Assembly (NCBI GenBank): GCA_963692975.2
Contig: CAXMMR010000024.1
Span: forward strand, 1 to 64,000
Origin: CAXMMR01 sp963692975
GTDB taxonomy: Bacteria > Pseudomonadota > Alphaproteobacteria > Acetobacterales > Acetobacteraceae
Length of the DNA: 64,000 nt
Direction: 5' to 3'
This document shows positions 52,849 through 60,641 of the stretch, one piece after another. Numbering within the stretch: position 1 is the first letter of the stretch; every line of letters starts with the position of its first letter. The notes under the pieces are model-generated. The model was not told the DNA's origin. It ran no database searches and saw only the letters and a list, made by a program, of their open reading frames with translations. The position numbers and the translations under genes were made by a program.

Positions 52849-53904
52849 ATGGGCTGCATGGCTTTTCGTCCCTGGATCCCCAAGCGTGTTCTCGTCACGC
52901 CGTCCGCGCTCGCGTGGCCGGCGGGGCGGGACATGGTGGAGCGGGCCGAGGCGCTCGGCGCGGCTGTGGTGCGGCTGGAGGCGGACCGGCTGACCGGCTT
53001 GCCGGCGGCCTATCGGGACGCCAAGACCACGCTGGCGGTGGTGTGCGCAAGCCCAAGCCGGCGCCGGCTGCAGCCGATCCCGCCGAGTGCCGATTTCCGG
53101 TTCGACCTGGCGGAGGGTTGCCCGGCGCATTGCAGCTACTGCTACCTGGCGGGATCGCTGGCGGGGCCGCCGATCGTGCGCGCCTACGCCAACCTGCCGG
53201 AGATCCTGGCCGAGCTGCCGGCGGCGGTAGGGCAGGGGCGGATCACCTCGCTCTCGGCCGATCGGGCGGCGGAGGGCACGACCTTCGAGTGCTCGTGCTA
53301 CACCGACCCGCTGGCGATCGAGCACCTCACGGGGCATCTGGCCGCCTGCATCAGTCATTTCGGCGCCTGGGAGGCGCCGGTGCAGCTGCGCTTCACCACC
53401 AAATTCGATGCGGTCGGGCCGCTGCTGGGCTTGCGCCATAACGGCCGCACGCGCATCCGCTTCTCGGTCAACGCCGCGGCGGCGGAGCGGCACGAGGGCG
53501 GGGCGCCGCGAATGATGGCGCGGCTGGCGGCGCTGCGGGCGGTCGCCGAGGCCGGCTACCCCGTCGGGCTGACGGTGGCGCCGATCCTGCGGCTGACGGA
53601 GTGGAGCGACGCGTATGACCACCTGTTCGGCGCCATCGCAGCGGCGCTGCACGACGTGCCGGGGCTCGATCTGACCGCGGAGCTGATCACCCATCGCTTC
53701 ACGCCGAAGTCGAAGACGGTGCTGCAGGGCTGGTATCCGGGCAGCGCGCTGGAGATGGACGAGGAGCAGCGTTCGCGCAAGCTGACCAAGTTCCGCTCGC
53801 AAAAATACGTGTTCCCGAAAGAGCAGATGGGCGAGATGCGGCACGCCATTGAGGGCTCGTTGGTGCGGCATTTGCCGGCGGCGCGGCAGCTTTACTGGAC
53901 GTAA
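52849..53904 (+). CDS. Spore photoproduct lyase-family radical SAM protein
   Basis: About 351 residues. The iron-sulfur motif CPAHCSYC (Cys91, Cys95, Cys98) is CX3CX2C as in radical SAM enzymes, followed by YLAGSLAGPPIVRAYANL. The blocks SCYTDPLAIEHLTG, LRFTTKFDAVGPLLGL, RFSVNAAAAERHEGG and HRFTPKSKTVLQGWYPGS fit the spore photoproduct lyase family. True enzymes repair the thymine spore photoproduct, yet this appears to be a non-sporulating Gram-negative, so DNA-photodamage repair or an unrelated reaction are both possible. ATG 52849 or 52858 is the likely start. Flanked on both sides by AT-rich repeats. Confidence 0.82.
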   Translation: MGCMAFRPWIPKRVLVTPSALAWPAGRDMVERAEALGAAVVRLEADRLTGLPAAYRDAKTTLAVVCASPSRRRLQPIPPSADFRFDLAEGCPAHCSYCYLAGSLAGPPIVRAYANLPEILAELPAAVGQGRITSLSADRAAEGTTFECSCYTDPLAIEHLTGHLAACISHFGAWEAPVQLRFTTKFDAVGPLLGLRHNGRTRIRFSVNAAAAERHEGGAPRMMARLAALRAVAEAGYPVGLTVAPILRLTEWSDAYDHLFGAIAAALHDVPGLDLTAELITHRFTPKSKTVLQGWYPGSALEMDEEQRSRKLTKFRSQKYVFPKEQMGEMRHAIEGSLVRHLPAARQLYWT

Positions 53905-53905
53905 G

Positions 53906-54015
53906 AAAGGGACTTCTTTTTTTGAAAAAAAGAAGCAAAAAACTTTTATCCGATTGGTGCCTGCTTAACGGACAAGAGTTTTTTGGTCCTTTTTTTCAAA
54001 AAAGGACTACTTCCC
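53906..54015. repeat. AT-rich paired-hairpin repeat, copy B
   Basis: Same organisation as copy A: GGGACTTCTTTTTTTGAAAA continuing AAAGAAGC, then AGTTTTTTGGTCCTTTTTTT continuing CAAAAAAGGAC. The right end runs directly into the next coding region, whose expected start codon is missing. Copies A and B bracket the radical SAM gene. Confidence 0.82.
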
Positions 54016-54055
54016 TCTGACACACCCCGAAACACCGGACGGCCGCTACTTCGTC

Positions 54056-54577
54056 GTGCGCGGCCGGCTCTGGCGCCGGGCGAACCCTGGGCTTGATGAC
54101 GCGGAGCGCCGCCGCCTGGTGATGGCGCTGATGGCGGCTCGGCGAGCCAAGCGGGACGGCTTGCGGCGTAACGACTCGGACGCGATCGCCGCGGCGCGGG
54201 CGGCGGTCGACGTGGCCAAGTGCGGGCTTGGTGAGCGCGGGCCGGTCTGGTGGGACGACGGCGCGCCCGATTACAACCGCCATCTGGCGCGCAATTCGCC
54301 GTATGCGGCGTGGTTCGCGGCGCTGCCTGCGTCGGCCGGCGAGGCGGCGCGCAACCCTGAGCGCGGTGACGCCTTCAACCTCCTCCCAGACGGAGGCACG
54401 ACGATGTCGGACAAGCACGAGCAAGCGCTGGACCTGACCGAGGAGGCGCTGGAGAAGCTGAAGCAGGGCGACCAGGCGGCGGCGGATGCGCTCGTCGAGC
54501 AGGCCAAATCGCTCGACAAGACGGCGCCCGAGGAGGTGCTGCACGACCTGGAGGAGGACGCCTCGAACCACGATTGA
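54056..54577 (+). CDS. Conserved small protein fused in frame to a helical protein
   Basis: One frame holds two parts. The first (RGRLWRRANPGLDDAERRRL, VMALMAARRAKR, WWDDGAPDYNRH) resembles a widespread short proteobacterial protein of unknown function; its expected beginning (PDGRYFVVRGRLW) can be read from about 54029, upstream of GTG 54056, without an ATG or GTG start, up to the end of AT-rich repeat B. The second part starts at ATG 54404, with GGAGG at 54392-54396 (7-nt spacing): a 57-residue acidic helical protein (LTEEALEKLKQGDQAAADAL). There is no stop between them, so this is either a fusion or two nested products. Confidence 0.55.
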   Translation: MRGRLWRRANPGLDDAERRRLVMALMAARRAKRDGLRRNDSDAIAAARAAVDVAKCGLGERGPVWWDDGAPDYNRHLARNSPYAAWFAALPASAGEAARNPERGDAFNLLPDGGTTMSDKHEQALDLTEEALEKLKQGDQAAADALVEQAKSLDKTAPEEVLHDLEEDASNHD

Positions 54578-54683
54578 GGTCGTGGCGGGCTCTGGTCAAG
54601 TCGGCGGAAGATCGTGCAACATGACGCGAGCTGATCGCGACTGATGCACGTCGTTGGCGAGCGGCATCGGGAGCCTTCGCCGC

Positions 54684-57600
54684 ATGACCACGACTTTCGC
54701 CGTCGCCACCGGAGCCGACCTCACGACGGCGCTGGAGGATCTGTCCTACGGGGCGGATGCGGCGGCGGATACCGCATACGCGATCACGCTCTCCAACGGG
54801 GTGACGCTGACGAGTGCTGCGCTGTCGCTGCAGCCGGGATCGAGCCTGACGCTGAGTGGGCCGGGCGTGGCGGCGATCGGCGACTTTGCGGTGGCCAGCA
54901 CGCTGAACGAGGCGGGCACGCTGACCGGCATGGTGCTGCTGCAGGGCGGCACGCTCGCCGTCGCTCCTGCCGGCGCTATCGTCGGCTCGGTTCAGGGCGA
55001 CGACACGGCGAGCGTCGCGATCGACAACGCCGGCAGCATCGTCGACCCGGCGGCCGGGTCCATCGGGGTGTTGATCTTCGCCGGCGCGATCGACAACGAG
55101 GCGGCGGCGCGCGTCGGCGGCGAGCAGTTCGGCGTGTATGTCTCCGACGCCGGCACGCTGGACAATGACGGCAGCATCACCGCTGTGGCGGCGACGAGCG
55201 GCTACGGCGCCTATCTCGCCGGCGGCACGCTGAGCAACGGCGCCGCCGGACTGATCAGCGGCTCGAGCGGCGCGGCCGACATCGCCGGGCAGGCGGTGGT
55301 CAGCAATCTTGGCACGCTGCTCGGCGGCGATCAGTTCGGCCTCGTGATCGGCGACGGCACGCTCGCCAACGGCTCGGCGAGCGACCCCGCGGCGCTGATC
55401 GACGGCGCCACGCTGGCCGGGGTCGTCAGCGTCGGCGTGGAAGTGCAGGGCACCGCGACGGCGACCGCAATCTCCAATGACGGCACGATCGGCGGCCATG
55501 TCGACATCGGCGTCGCGCTGACCAACGGCACGGTGACCAACGATGTCGACGGCCGCGTGCTCGGCCGCCAGGAGGCGATCGCGCTTGCCGGGCAGGGCGA
55601 CGTGTCCGACGCCGGAACCATCGTCGCGGGCGGCGGAACGGGGCTTGCGACCGGGATCGCGCTGGGCGGCGGCAGCGTCGTCGTTGCGGCGACCGGAACC
55701 ATCGCGGCGAGCGATTTCGGGGTCAGCTCGCTCAACGCGGCGAGCATCTCGAATGCCGGGCGGATCACCGCCGGCAACTCCGGCGTGGCGCTGTTCGGCG
55801 GCGGCACGGTGGGCAACCTGGCCGGGGCGGCGATCGACGGCTCGGCGGCCGGTGTGCGGCTGGTCGACGGGGTCGGCGCGATCACCAATGACGGCACGAT
55901 CAGCGGCGCGGTCGGCGTGCTGGTGGGCTCGGACGGCGTCGGGACGGTGACGGATGCCGGGCTGATCAGCAGCACCGCCGGGACCGGCGGCACGGCGGTG
56001 CAGTTCGGCGCCGGGGCGGAGCGGCTGGTGCTCGCCGCCGGCGGGGACGTGCTCGGCCGCGTCCTCGGCGACGACGGCGGCGGCAGCAGCACGGTGCTGG
56101 AGCTCGCCGGCGGCGTTGCAGCGACGCTGAGCGCGCTCACCGGGGATGCCGGGACGCTGGCGGACGCGGCCGGCGGCTTCGATTTCAGCGGCATCGACGG
56201 GCTGCAGCTCGATGCCGGCGCGGCCGCCACCGCCGCCGGCACCTTCGACGTCGTCGCGGTGTTCGGCACGCTGAGCGTGGCCGGCACGCTGTCGCTCGGC
56301 GCGGTCGCCGCGGCGAGCACAGGAGTCGTTGCGGTCGCCGACGGGGCGAGGCTCGCGATCGGCAGCGACGACGCGGCGGGCTCGCGCATTGCGCTGGCAT
56401 CCGGCGGCAGCACGCTGGTGGTCGAGGACCCGGCCGCGTTCGGCAGCGGCGCCGGCGCGTCCTATGCCGGGCCCGCGATCGAGGCCGGGCCCGGCGACGT
56501 GATCGAGCTGGCCGGGCTGCCGGCGGCCGGCGCGATGATGGAGGGGTTCGCGGGCGGGCTGCTGCAGCTCGGCAGCGGCGCCGAGCGCGCGAGCCTGCGG
56601 ATCGGCGACCCGTTCGCCGGCGAGTTCTTCCACCTCGGTGCGGCGGCCGATGGCGGCACCGACGTGACCGTGGAGGCGGGCACGCCGTGCTACTGCCGCG
56701 GCACGCTGATCCTGACCGAGCGCGGCGAGGTGGCTGTCGAGACGCTCCGCATCGGCGAGCGGGTGATCACCAACTCGGGCGCGGCGCGGCCGATCCGCTG
56801 GATTGGGCACCGCTGCTACTCCGGCCGGTTCGCCGCCGGCAACCATGACGTGTTGCCGGTGCTGATACGCGCCGGAGCCTTGGGAGAGGGGACGCTGGGC
56901 GATGGAGTGCCGCGGCGCGACCTCGCGGTTTCGCCGCTGCATGCGATGTATCTGGACGGCGTGCTGATCCCGGCCGCCGCGCTGGTGAACGGCGTCTCGA
57001 TCGTCCAGGCAGCAGCGGTCGAACGGGTCGACTACGTCCATGTCGAGCTCGACACGCATGACGTGATCCTGGCCGAGGGTGCGGCGTCGGAGACCTTCGT
57101 CGACGACGACAGCCGGGCGATGTTCCACAATGCGGGCGAGTATCGGCGGCTGTATCCGGACGCCGGAGATCGGCCGGCGCGCTACTGCGCCCCGCGCGTC
57201 GAGAGCGGGCCGGTGCTGGAGGCGGTGCGGCAGGGGATTGCGGCCCGATGGCGGGCGCCGGTCATGCCCGAGGCGCTCCGGGGGCGGCTTGATCATGTGG
57301 GGCGCGAGCGGGTTTGCGGCTGGGCCCAGGACGGTTCGGCGCCGACGCGGCTGCAGGTGCTCGACAACGGCGCCGTGCTTTGCGAGCTGCTCGCCGAGCG
57401 CCATCGGCCGGACCTCGAAGCGGCTGGCATCGGCGACGGGCGGCACGCGTTCGAGCTCGTCATACCGGGCGGGCTGTCGCCCGCTCACCGCCACAGCGTG
57501 CAGGTGCGACGGGCGGCCGACGGCGCCGAGCTGCCTGGCTCGCCCTGGGTGATCGAGGCGGCGCCGCTGGCGCTGTCGCCGCCGCTGGCGCCGCCGGTGG

Positions 57601-59237
57601 GTTGGGGGTCGGGGCGGCTCGACGTTGTGACGCGGCAGCGGATCAGCGGCTGGGCGCTTGGGATTTCGGGCGGCGCGGCGGCGCTGCAGGTGCTGGACAA
57701 TGGCGTGCCGATCGCTCGGGTGCTGGCGAACGCGCCGCGGCCGGACCTGGCCGCGAGCGGCGTCGGCGGCCTGGGGCGCTGCGCTTTCGAGGTGGTCATC
57801 CCAGGCGGATTGTCGCCGCTGGCGCGGCACGTGATCGAGGTTCGGCGCGAGGCGGACGGCGCGGCGCTGCCGGGCTCGCCGATGGTGATCGAGCCGGCCG
57901 ACAGTTTCGACGGGGCGCTGCAGCAGGCAGTGGCCCGGGCCGTGGTCGCGCTGGACGCGGCGGCGGACCGGCGGCGCGCCTTGCGGTTCATGGAGGCGCA
58001 GGCCGAGCAGTTGCGGTCCAGCCTGGCCGGGCCCGCCCGACCGCGCGGGCGTCGGCGGGCGCTGCTGATCGACGAGCGGCTGCCGGATCCCAGCCGCGAT
58101 GCCGCCTCCGTGGCGCTGCTCTCGCACGCCCGGGCTCTGCGGCGACTGGGCTACGAGGTCGGCATCGCCGCGGCCGTGGCGCCGAGCGCATCGGAGCAGG
58201 CGGTGCTGGACGCGCACGGCATCGCCTGGTGCGGCGACGGCGCCGAGCCGGCTTCCGTGGAGCAGGTGCTGCGCAAGGCCGCCGGCGAGGCCGCGATCGT
58301 CTATCTGCACCGTGCTGCCTCTGCCGCGCGCTACCTCGCGCTGGCGCGCCAGCACATGCCGCGCGCCCGCATCGTCTACAGCGTCGCCGACCTGCATCAC
58401 CTGCGGCTGGAGCGTCAGGCGGCCGCGGAGGGCCGGCCCGAGCTGCTCGCCGCCGCCCGGCGCGCCAAGCTCGCCGAGTGCGTCGCCGCCTGGTCGGCCG
58501 ACGCGGTGATCACACATTCCGCGCACGAGGCGGCGCTGCTGCGATCGGCGGTGCCGGAGGCCGCAGTGCACGTCGTGCCATGGGCGGTGCGGCCGCAGCC
58601 GCCGGCGCCGTTCGCGCCGCGCGAGGGCATCGCGTTTGTCGGCGGCTACGGCCACGCGCCGAACGCCGACGCGGCGCGCTGGTTGGTCGAGGCGATCATG
58701 CCGCTGGTCTGGCGCGAGCTGCCGGATGTGCAATGCCTGCTGGTGGGGAGCGACATGCCCGCTGCAATCCGCGCACTCGGCGGCCGCCGCGTCACCGCCC
58801 TTGGTCAGGTCGCCGACCTGCCGGCGCTGCTGGGCCGGACACGGCTGAGCGTGGCGCCGTTGCGTTATGGCGCCGGGGTGAAGGGCAAGGTGCTTGACAG
58901 CTTGGCGGCCGGAACGCCGTGCATCATGACCACCCTTGCCGCCGAGGGGCTTGAGCTGCCGGGGCGTTTACGATGCCTGGTCGCCGACACGGCGGAGGCG
59001 ATCGCGGCGCTGATCTGTCGGGTGTATCGGGATCCGATGGAGCATGCGGCAGCGTCACGCAGCGGGCTTGCGACGGTGCGCCGGAGGCATGGCCAGGCGA
59101 CGGTGATGCGGGGGCTGCAAAAAGCGATCAAGGGGCAGGACGGCCAGGACGCTGTTCTGGACGGCACCCGGTCGCAGTTGTGCGATGAGAACCCGTGGCG
59201 GGGAGCGGCGCTCCAGACCCGCATTACTGAGGGCTAA
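54684..59237 (+). CDS. Beta-helix / Hint domain / GT4 glycosyltransferase multidomain protein
   Basis: A 1517-residue protein with four parts. (1) Residues ~1-660: repetitive Ala/Gly/Asp-rich beta-helix-like sequence (ISNDGTI, LSNGAAGLISG type repeats) as in adhesins. (2) Residues ~666-850: a Hint_2 domain, GTPCYCRGTLILTERGEVAV (Cys669, Cys671), RPIRWIGHRCYSGRF, VSPLHAMYLDGVLIPA and DDDSRAMFHNAGEYR (His815-Asn816). (3) Two tandem ~100-residue modules (from ~866 and ~975), each GRLD..R.R..GWA, LQVLDNG, F.VVIPGGLSP, VRR.ADGA.LPGSP. (4) Residues ~1120-1500: GT4 glycosyltransferase, with FVGGYGHAPNADAARW, LSVAPLRYGAGVKGKVLDSL and GTPCIMTTLAAEGL. ATG 54684; no signal peptide seen. Confidence 0.82.
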   Translation: MTTTFAVATGADLTTALEDLSYGADAAADTAYAITLSNGVTLTSAALSLQPGSSLTLSGPGVAAIGDFAVASTLNEAGTLTGMVLLQGGTLAVAPAGAIVGSVQGDDTASVAIDNAGSIVDPAAGSIGVLIFAGAIDNEAAARVGGEQFGVYVSDAGTLDNDGSITAVAATSGYGAYLAGGTLSNGAAGLISGSSGAADIAGQAVVSNLGTLLGGDQFGLVIGDGTLANGSASDPAALIDGATLAGVVSVGVEVQGTATATAISNDGTIGGHVDIGVALTNGTVTNDVDGRVLGRQEAIALAGQGDVSDAGTIVAGGGTGLATGIALGGGSVVVAATGTIAASDFGVSSLNAASISNAGRITAGNSGVALFGGGTVGNLAGAAIDGSAAGVRLVDGVGAITNDGTISGAVGVLVGSDGVGTVTDAGLISSTAGTGGTAVQFGAGAERLVLAAGGDVLGRVLGDDGGGSSTVLELAGGVAATLSALTGDAGTLADAAGGFDFSGIDGLQLDAGAAATAAGTFDVVAVFGTLSVAGTLSLGAVAAASTGVVAVADGARLAIGSDDAAGSRIALASGGSTLVVEDPAAFGSGAGASYAGPAIEAGPGDVIELAGLPAAGAMMEGFAGGLLQLGSGAERASLRIGDPFAGEFFHLGAAADGGTDVTVEAGTPCYCRGTLILTERGEVAVETLRIGERVITNSGAARPIRWIGHRCYSGRFAAGNHDVLPVLIRAGALGEGTLGDGVPRRDLAVSPLHAMYLDGVLIPAAALVNGVSIVQAAAVERVDYVHVELDTHDVILAEGAASETFVDDDSRAMFHNAGEYRRLYPDAGDRPARYCAPRVESGPVLEAVRQGIAARWRAPVMPEALRGRLDHVGRERVCGWAQDGSAPTRLQVLDNGAVLCELLAERHRPDLEAAGIGDGRHAFELVIPGGLSPAHRHSVQVRRAADGAELPGSPWVIEAAPLALSPPLAPPVGWGSGRLDVVTRQRISGWALGISGGAAALQVLDNGVPIARVLANAPRPDLAASGVGGLGRCAFEVVIPGGLSPLARHVIEVRREADGAALPGSPMVIEPADSFDGALQQAVARAVVALDAAADRRRALRFMEAQAEQLRSSLAGPARPRGRRRALLIDERLPDPSRDAASVALLSHARALRRLGYEVGIAAAVAPSASEQAVLDAHGIAWCGDGAEPASVEQVLRKAAGEAAIVYLHRAASAARYLALARQHMPRARIVYSVADLHHLRLERQAAAEGRPELLAAARRAKLAECVAAWSADAVITHSAHEAALLRSAVPEAAVHVVPWAVRPQPPAPFAPREGIAFVGGYGHAPNADAARWLVEAIMPLVWRELPDVQCLLVGSDMPAAIRALGGRRVTALGQVADLPALLGRTRLSVAPLRYGAGVKGKVLDSLAAGTPCIMTTLAAEGLELPGRLRCLVADTAEAIAALICRVYRDPMEHAAASRSGLATVRRRHGQATVMRGLQKAIKGQDGQDAVLDGTRSQLCDENPWRGAALQTRITEG

Positions 59238-59449
59238 ACTCGTCAGCTGGATCGCCGGAATGGTGGAAAGCGGACCTAGCCTGTGCGTCCACTGTCGGCC
59301 GCTTTACGCTCGAAGCGGTTATTCGTAGGCCTTGGTGTTTCGCCCGATAGCGGACATGGCAGCCACCGCCGAAAACGGGCGGCTTCGACGAGCGCCAAGC
59401 AGGAGCCGAAGGTGTACGGACCAGGATGCTCAAAGAGTGGTCTCGCTGT
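59238..59449. other. Intergenic region after the Hint/GT4 gene
   Basis: A 212-bp gap between convergent genes without a gene or a copy of the hairpin repeats. It contains GGCCGCTTTACGCTCGAAGC, which could form a weak stem. I see no clear terminator. Confidence 0.35.
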
Positions 59450-59899
59450 TCAACCTAGCGCGTCTGCTAATCGCAACAGCATCGCAGCAACCGCCTTGGG
59501 ATCGAAGGGCGCCGCCGCTTCCCGGACCCGCCTTTCCGCATCGGCGGCGATCTCGGAAGCAGCTTCCAGTGCTTCACAACCTTTCGCCGTCAGTTCTGTC
59601 GTTTGAACTCGCCCGTGTTCGGCGTGGGGTTTGCGCACGATGAAGCCCGCGCGGTCGAGTGCGACCAGAATGGCCTGCATTGTCTGTGGCGTCACAAACG
59701 CGCGGCGCGCGAGCTCGGCATTCGACGCCCCAGGCTCGACCTTCAGGGAGACGAGGACTGCATATTGGGGCGTGGTGAGACCAATCCCCCGCAACCCGGT
59801 GTCCAGGCGGCTACGCAGCGCGTGTTGAGCCCGCTTCAATGCAAAGCCGATCGTGGCGTAAGGATCGCTCACTCGTGTGCTGTCCAACCGGTTTGGCAT
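59450..59899 (-). CDS. MarR family transcriptional regulator
   Basis: Up to 149 residues with a winged-helix MarR domain: LTTPQYAVLVSLKVEPGASN, AELARRAFVTPQTMQAILVA, LDRAGFIVRKPHAEHGRVQT then TELTAKG. The ATG at 59899 starts 2 nt from a perfect palindrome (59901-59912), leaving almost no leader; GTG 59872 (VSDPYATIGFAL) is a plausible alternative start. It is divergent from a VOC protein gene, which it may repress together with itself. Confidence 0.85.
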   Translation of the reverse strand: MPNRLDSTRVSDPYATIGFALKRAQHALRSRLDTGLRGIGLTTPQYAVLVSLKVEPGASNAELARRAFVTPQTMQAILVALDRAGFIVRKPHAEHGRVQTTELTAKGCEALEAASEIAADAERRVREAAAPFDPKAVAAMLLRLADALG

Positions 59900-59900
59900 A

Positions 59901-59912
59901 TAAGGGCCCTTA
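59901..59912. promoter_or_regulatory. Candidate MarR operator palindrome
   Basis: TAAGGGCCCTTA is a perfect 12-bp palindrome within an AT-rich gap between the divergent marR-like and VOC genes. Position and symmetry suit an operator for the adjacent regulator; this is inferred, not shown. Confidence 0.5.
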
Positions 59913-59967
59913 CATTTATATCAGCCTCCCGATACCATCAACTCACTTATCGAAGGAAAGCTTAGTC

Positions 59968-60339
59968 ATGGCCCATCTGATCGGACCTGATTTCATTGGC
60001 ATTCAGGCTGAAGATCTCGACGCAGCACGGACATTCTACACCGACATTGTCGGCCTGAAGGTCGCGGCTCACAGCTCGCCCGGCGCCGTCGTGTTCGACA
60101 CCACACCGATCCCGTTCGCCGTTCGTAAACCGATGGGCGACCTGAAGGAAGCGGACGGACTTGGCCTGGGCATCTCTATCTGGTTTGGCTGCGATGACGC
60201 CGATGCGTTGCATGACCACCTTGTCGAACACGGCACGCCGATCGTTTCAGTACCGAAAGACGGGCCGTTTGGCCGTTACTTCGCGTTCCGCGACCCGTTC
60301 GGCTACACGATCACACCCCACACGATCGCGCGGCCCTAG
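59968..60339 (+). CDS. VOC (glyoxalase/dioxygenase-fold) family protein
   Basis: A 123-residue protein with the vicinal oxygen chelate pattern FIGIQAEDLDAARTFYTDIV, GLKVAAHSSPGAVVF, VEHGTPIVSVPKDGPFG and FAFRDPFGYTITPHT. A single betaalphabetabetabeta pair, so it likely dimerises. Metal ligands are not certain. GAAGGAAAG lies 7 nt before ATG 59968. Its pairing with a divergent MarR regulator suggests inducible detoxification or resistance to a small molecule. Confidence 0.8.
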   Translation: MAHLIGPDFIGIQAEDLDAARTFYTDIVGLKVAAHSSPGAVVFDTTPIPFAVRKPMGDLKEADGLGLGISIWFGCDDADALHDHLVEHGTPIVSVPKDGPFGRYFAFRDPFGYTITPHTIARP

Positions 60340-60583
60340 GAGTCGATGGCTGGTACAGCGAACGGCCCGGCGTTTCGGAAGGTCGCGCCCGGCGTCGTCG
60401 ACTGCGTCCTGAGCGCCTTGGTTCGGGCGGAAGCCGTTGGGATGGCCACTTGGCCACGTCCGATTTTCCGGACTCTCGCTCAAAACCGGACGGACCGCTT
60501 CCGGCCAAGGCCTGACCTCACACGGGGCGCGAGCCAGGTCTGCTTAGCGTCGGTTGCGGACCTGATTTGGGCTGCTTCTAAGT

Positions 60584-60641
60584 AATGGATTTTAAAGGCT
60601 CCGCCTTTAATCGGGTCCAGGGGCGACGCCCCTGGCCTTAC
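60584..60641. repeat. GC-rich hairpin element, copy 16 (single module)
   Basis: TAATGGATTTTAAAGGCTCC, GCCTTTAATCGGGTCCAGGG, GCGACGCCCCTGGCCTTA. The final TTA is the complement of the peptidase stop codon. The preceding 60340-60583 stretch holds no gene I can support. Confidence 0.82.

Noticed and set aside
54375..58733. Antisense frame of 1452 codons opposite the Hint/GT4 gene
   Set aside because: It is low-complexity, rich in Arg/Pro/His, has no domain, and is opposite a frame with clear Hint and GT4 motifs. Long antisense frames are expected at this GC content.
59238..59449. Possible short gene or terminator after the Hint/GT4 gene
   Set aside because: Readable frames are short and patternless, and the only stem found lacks a T-run.
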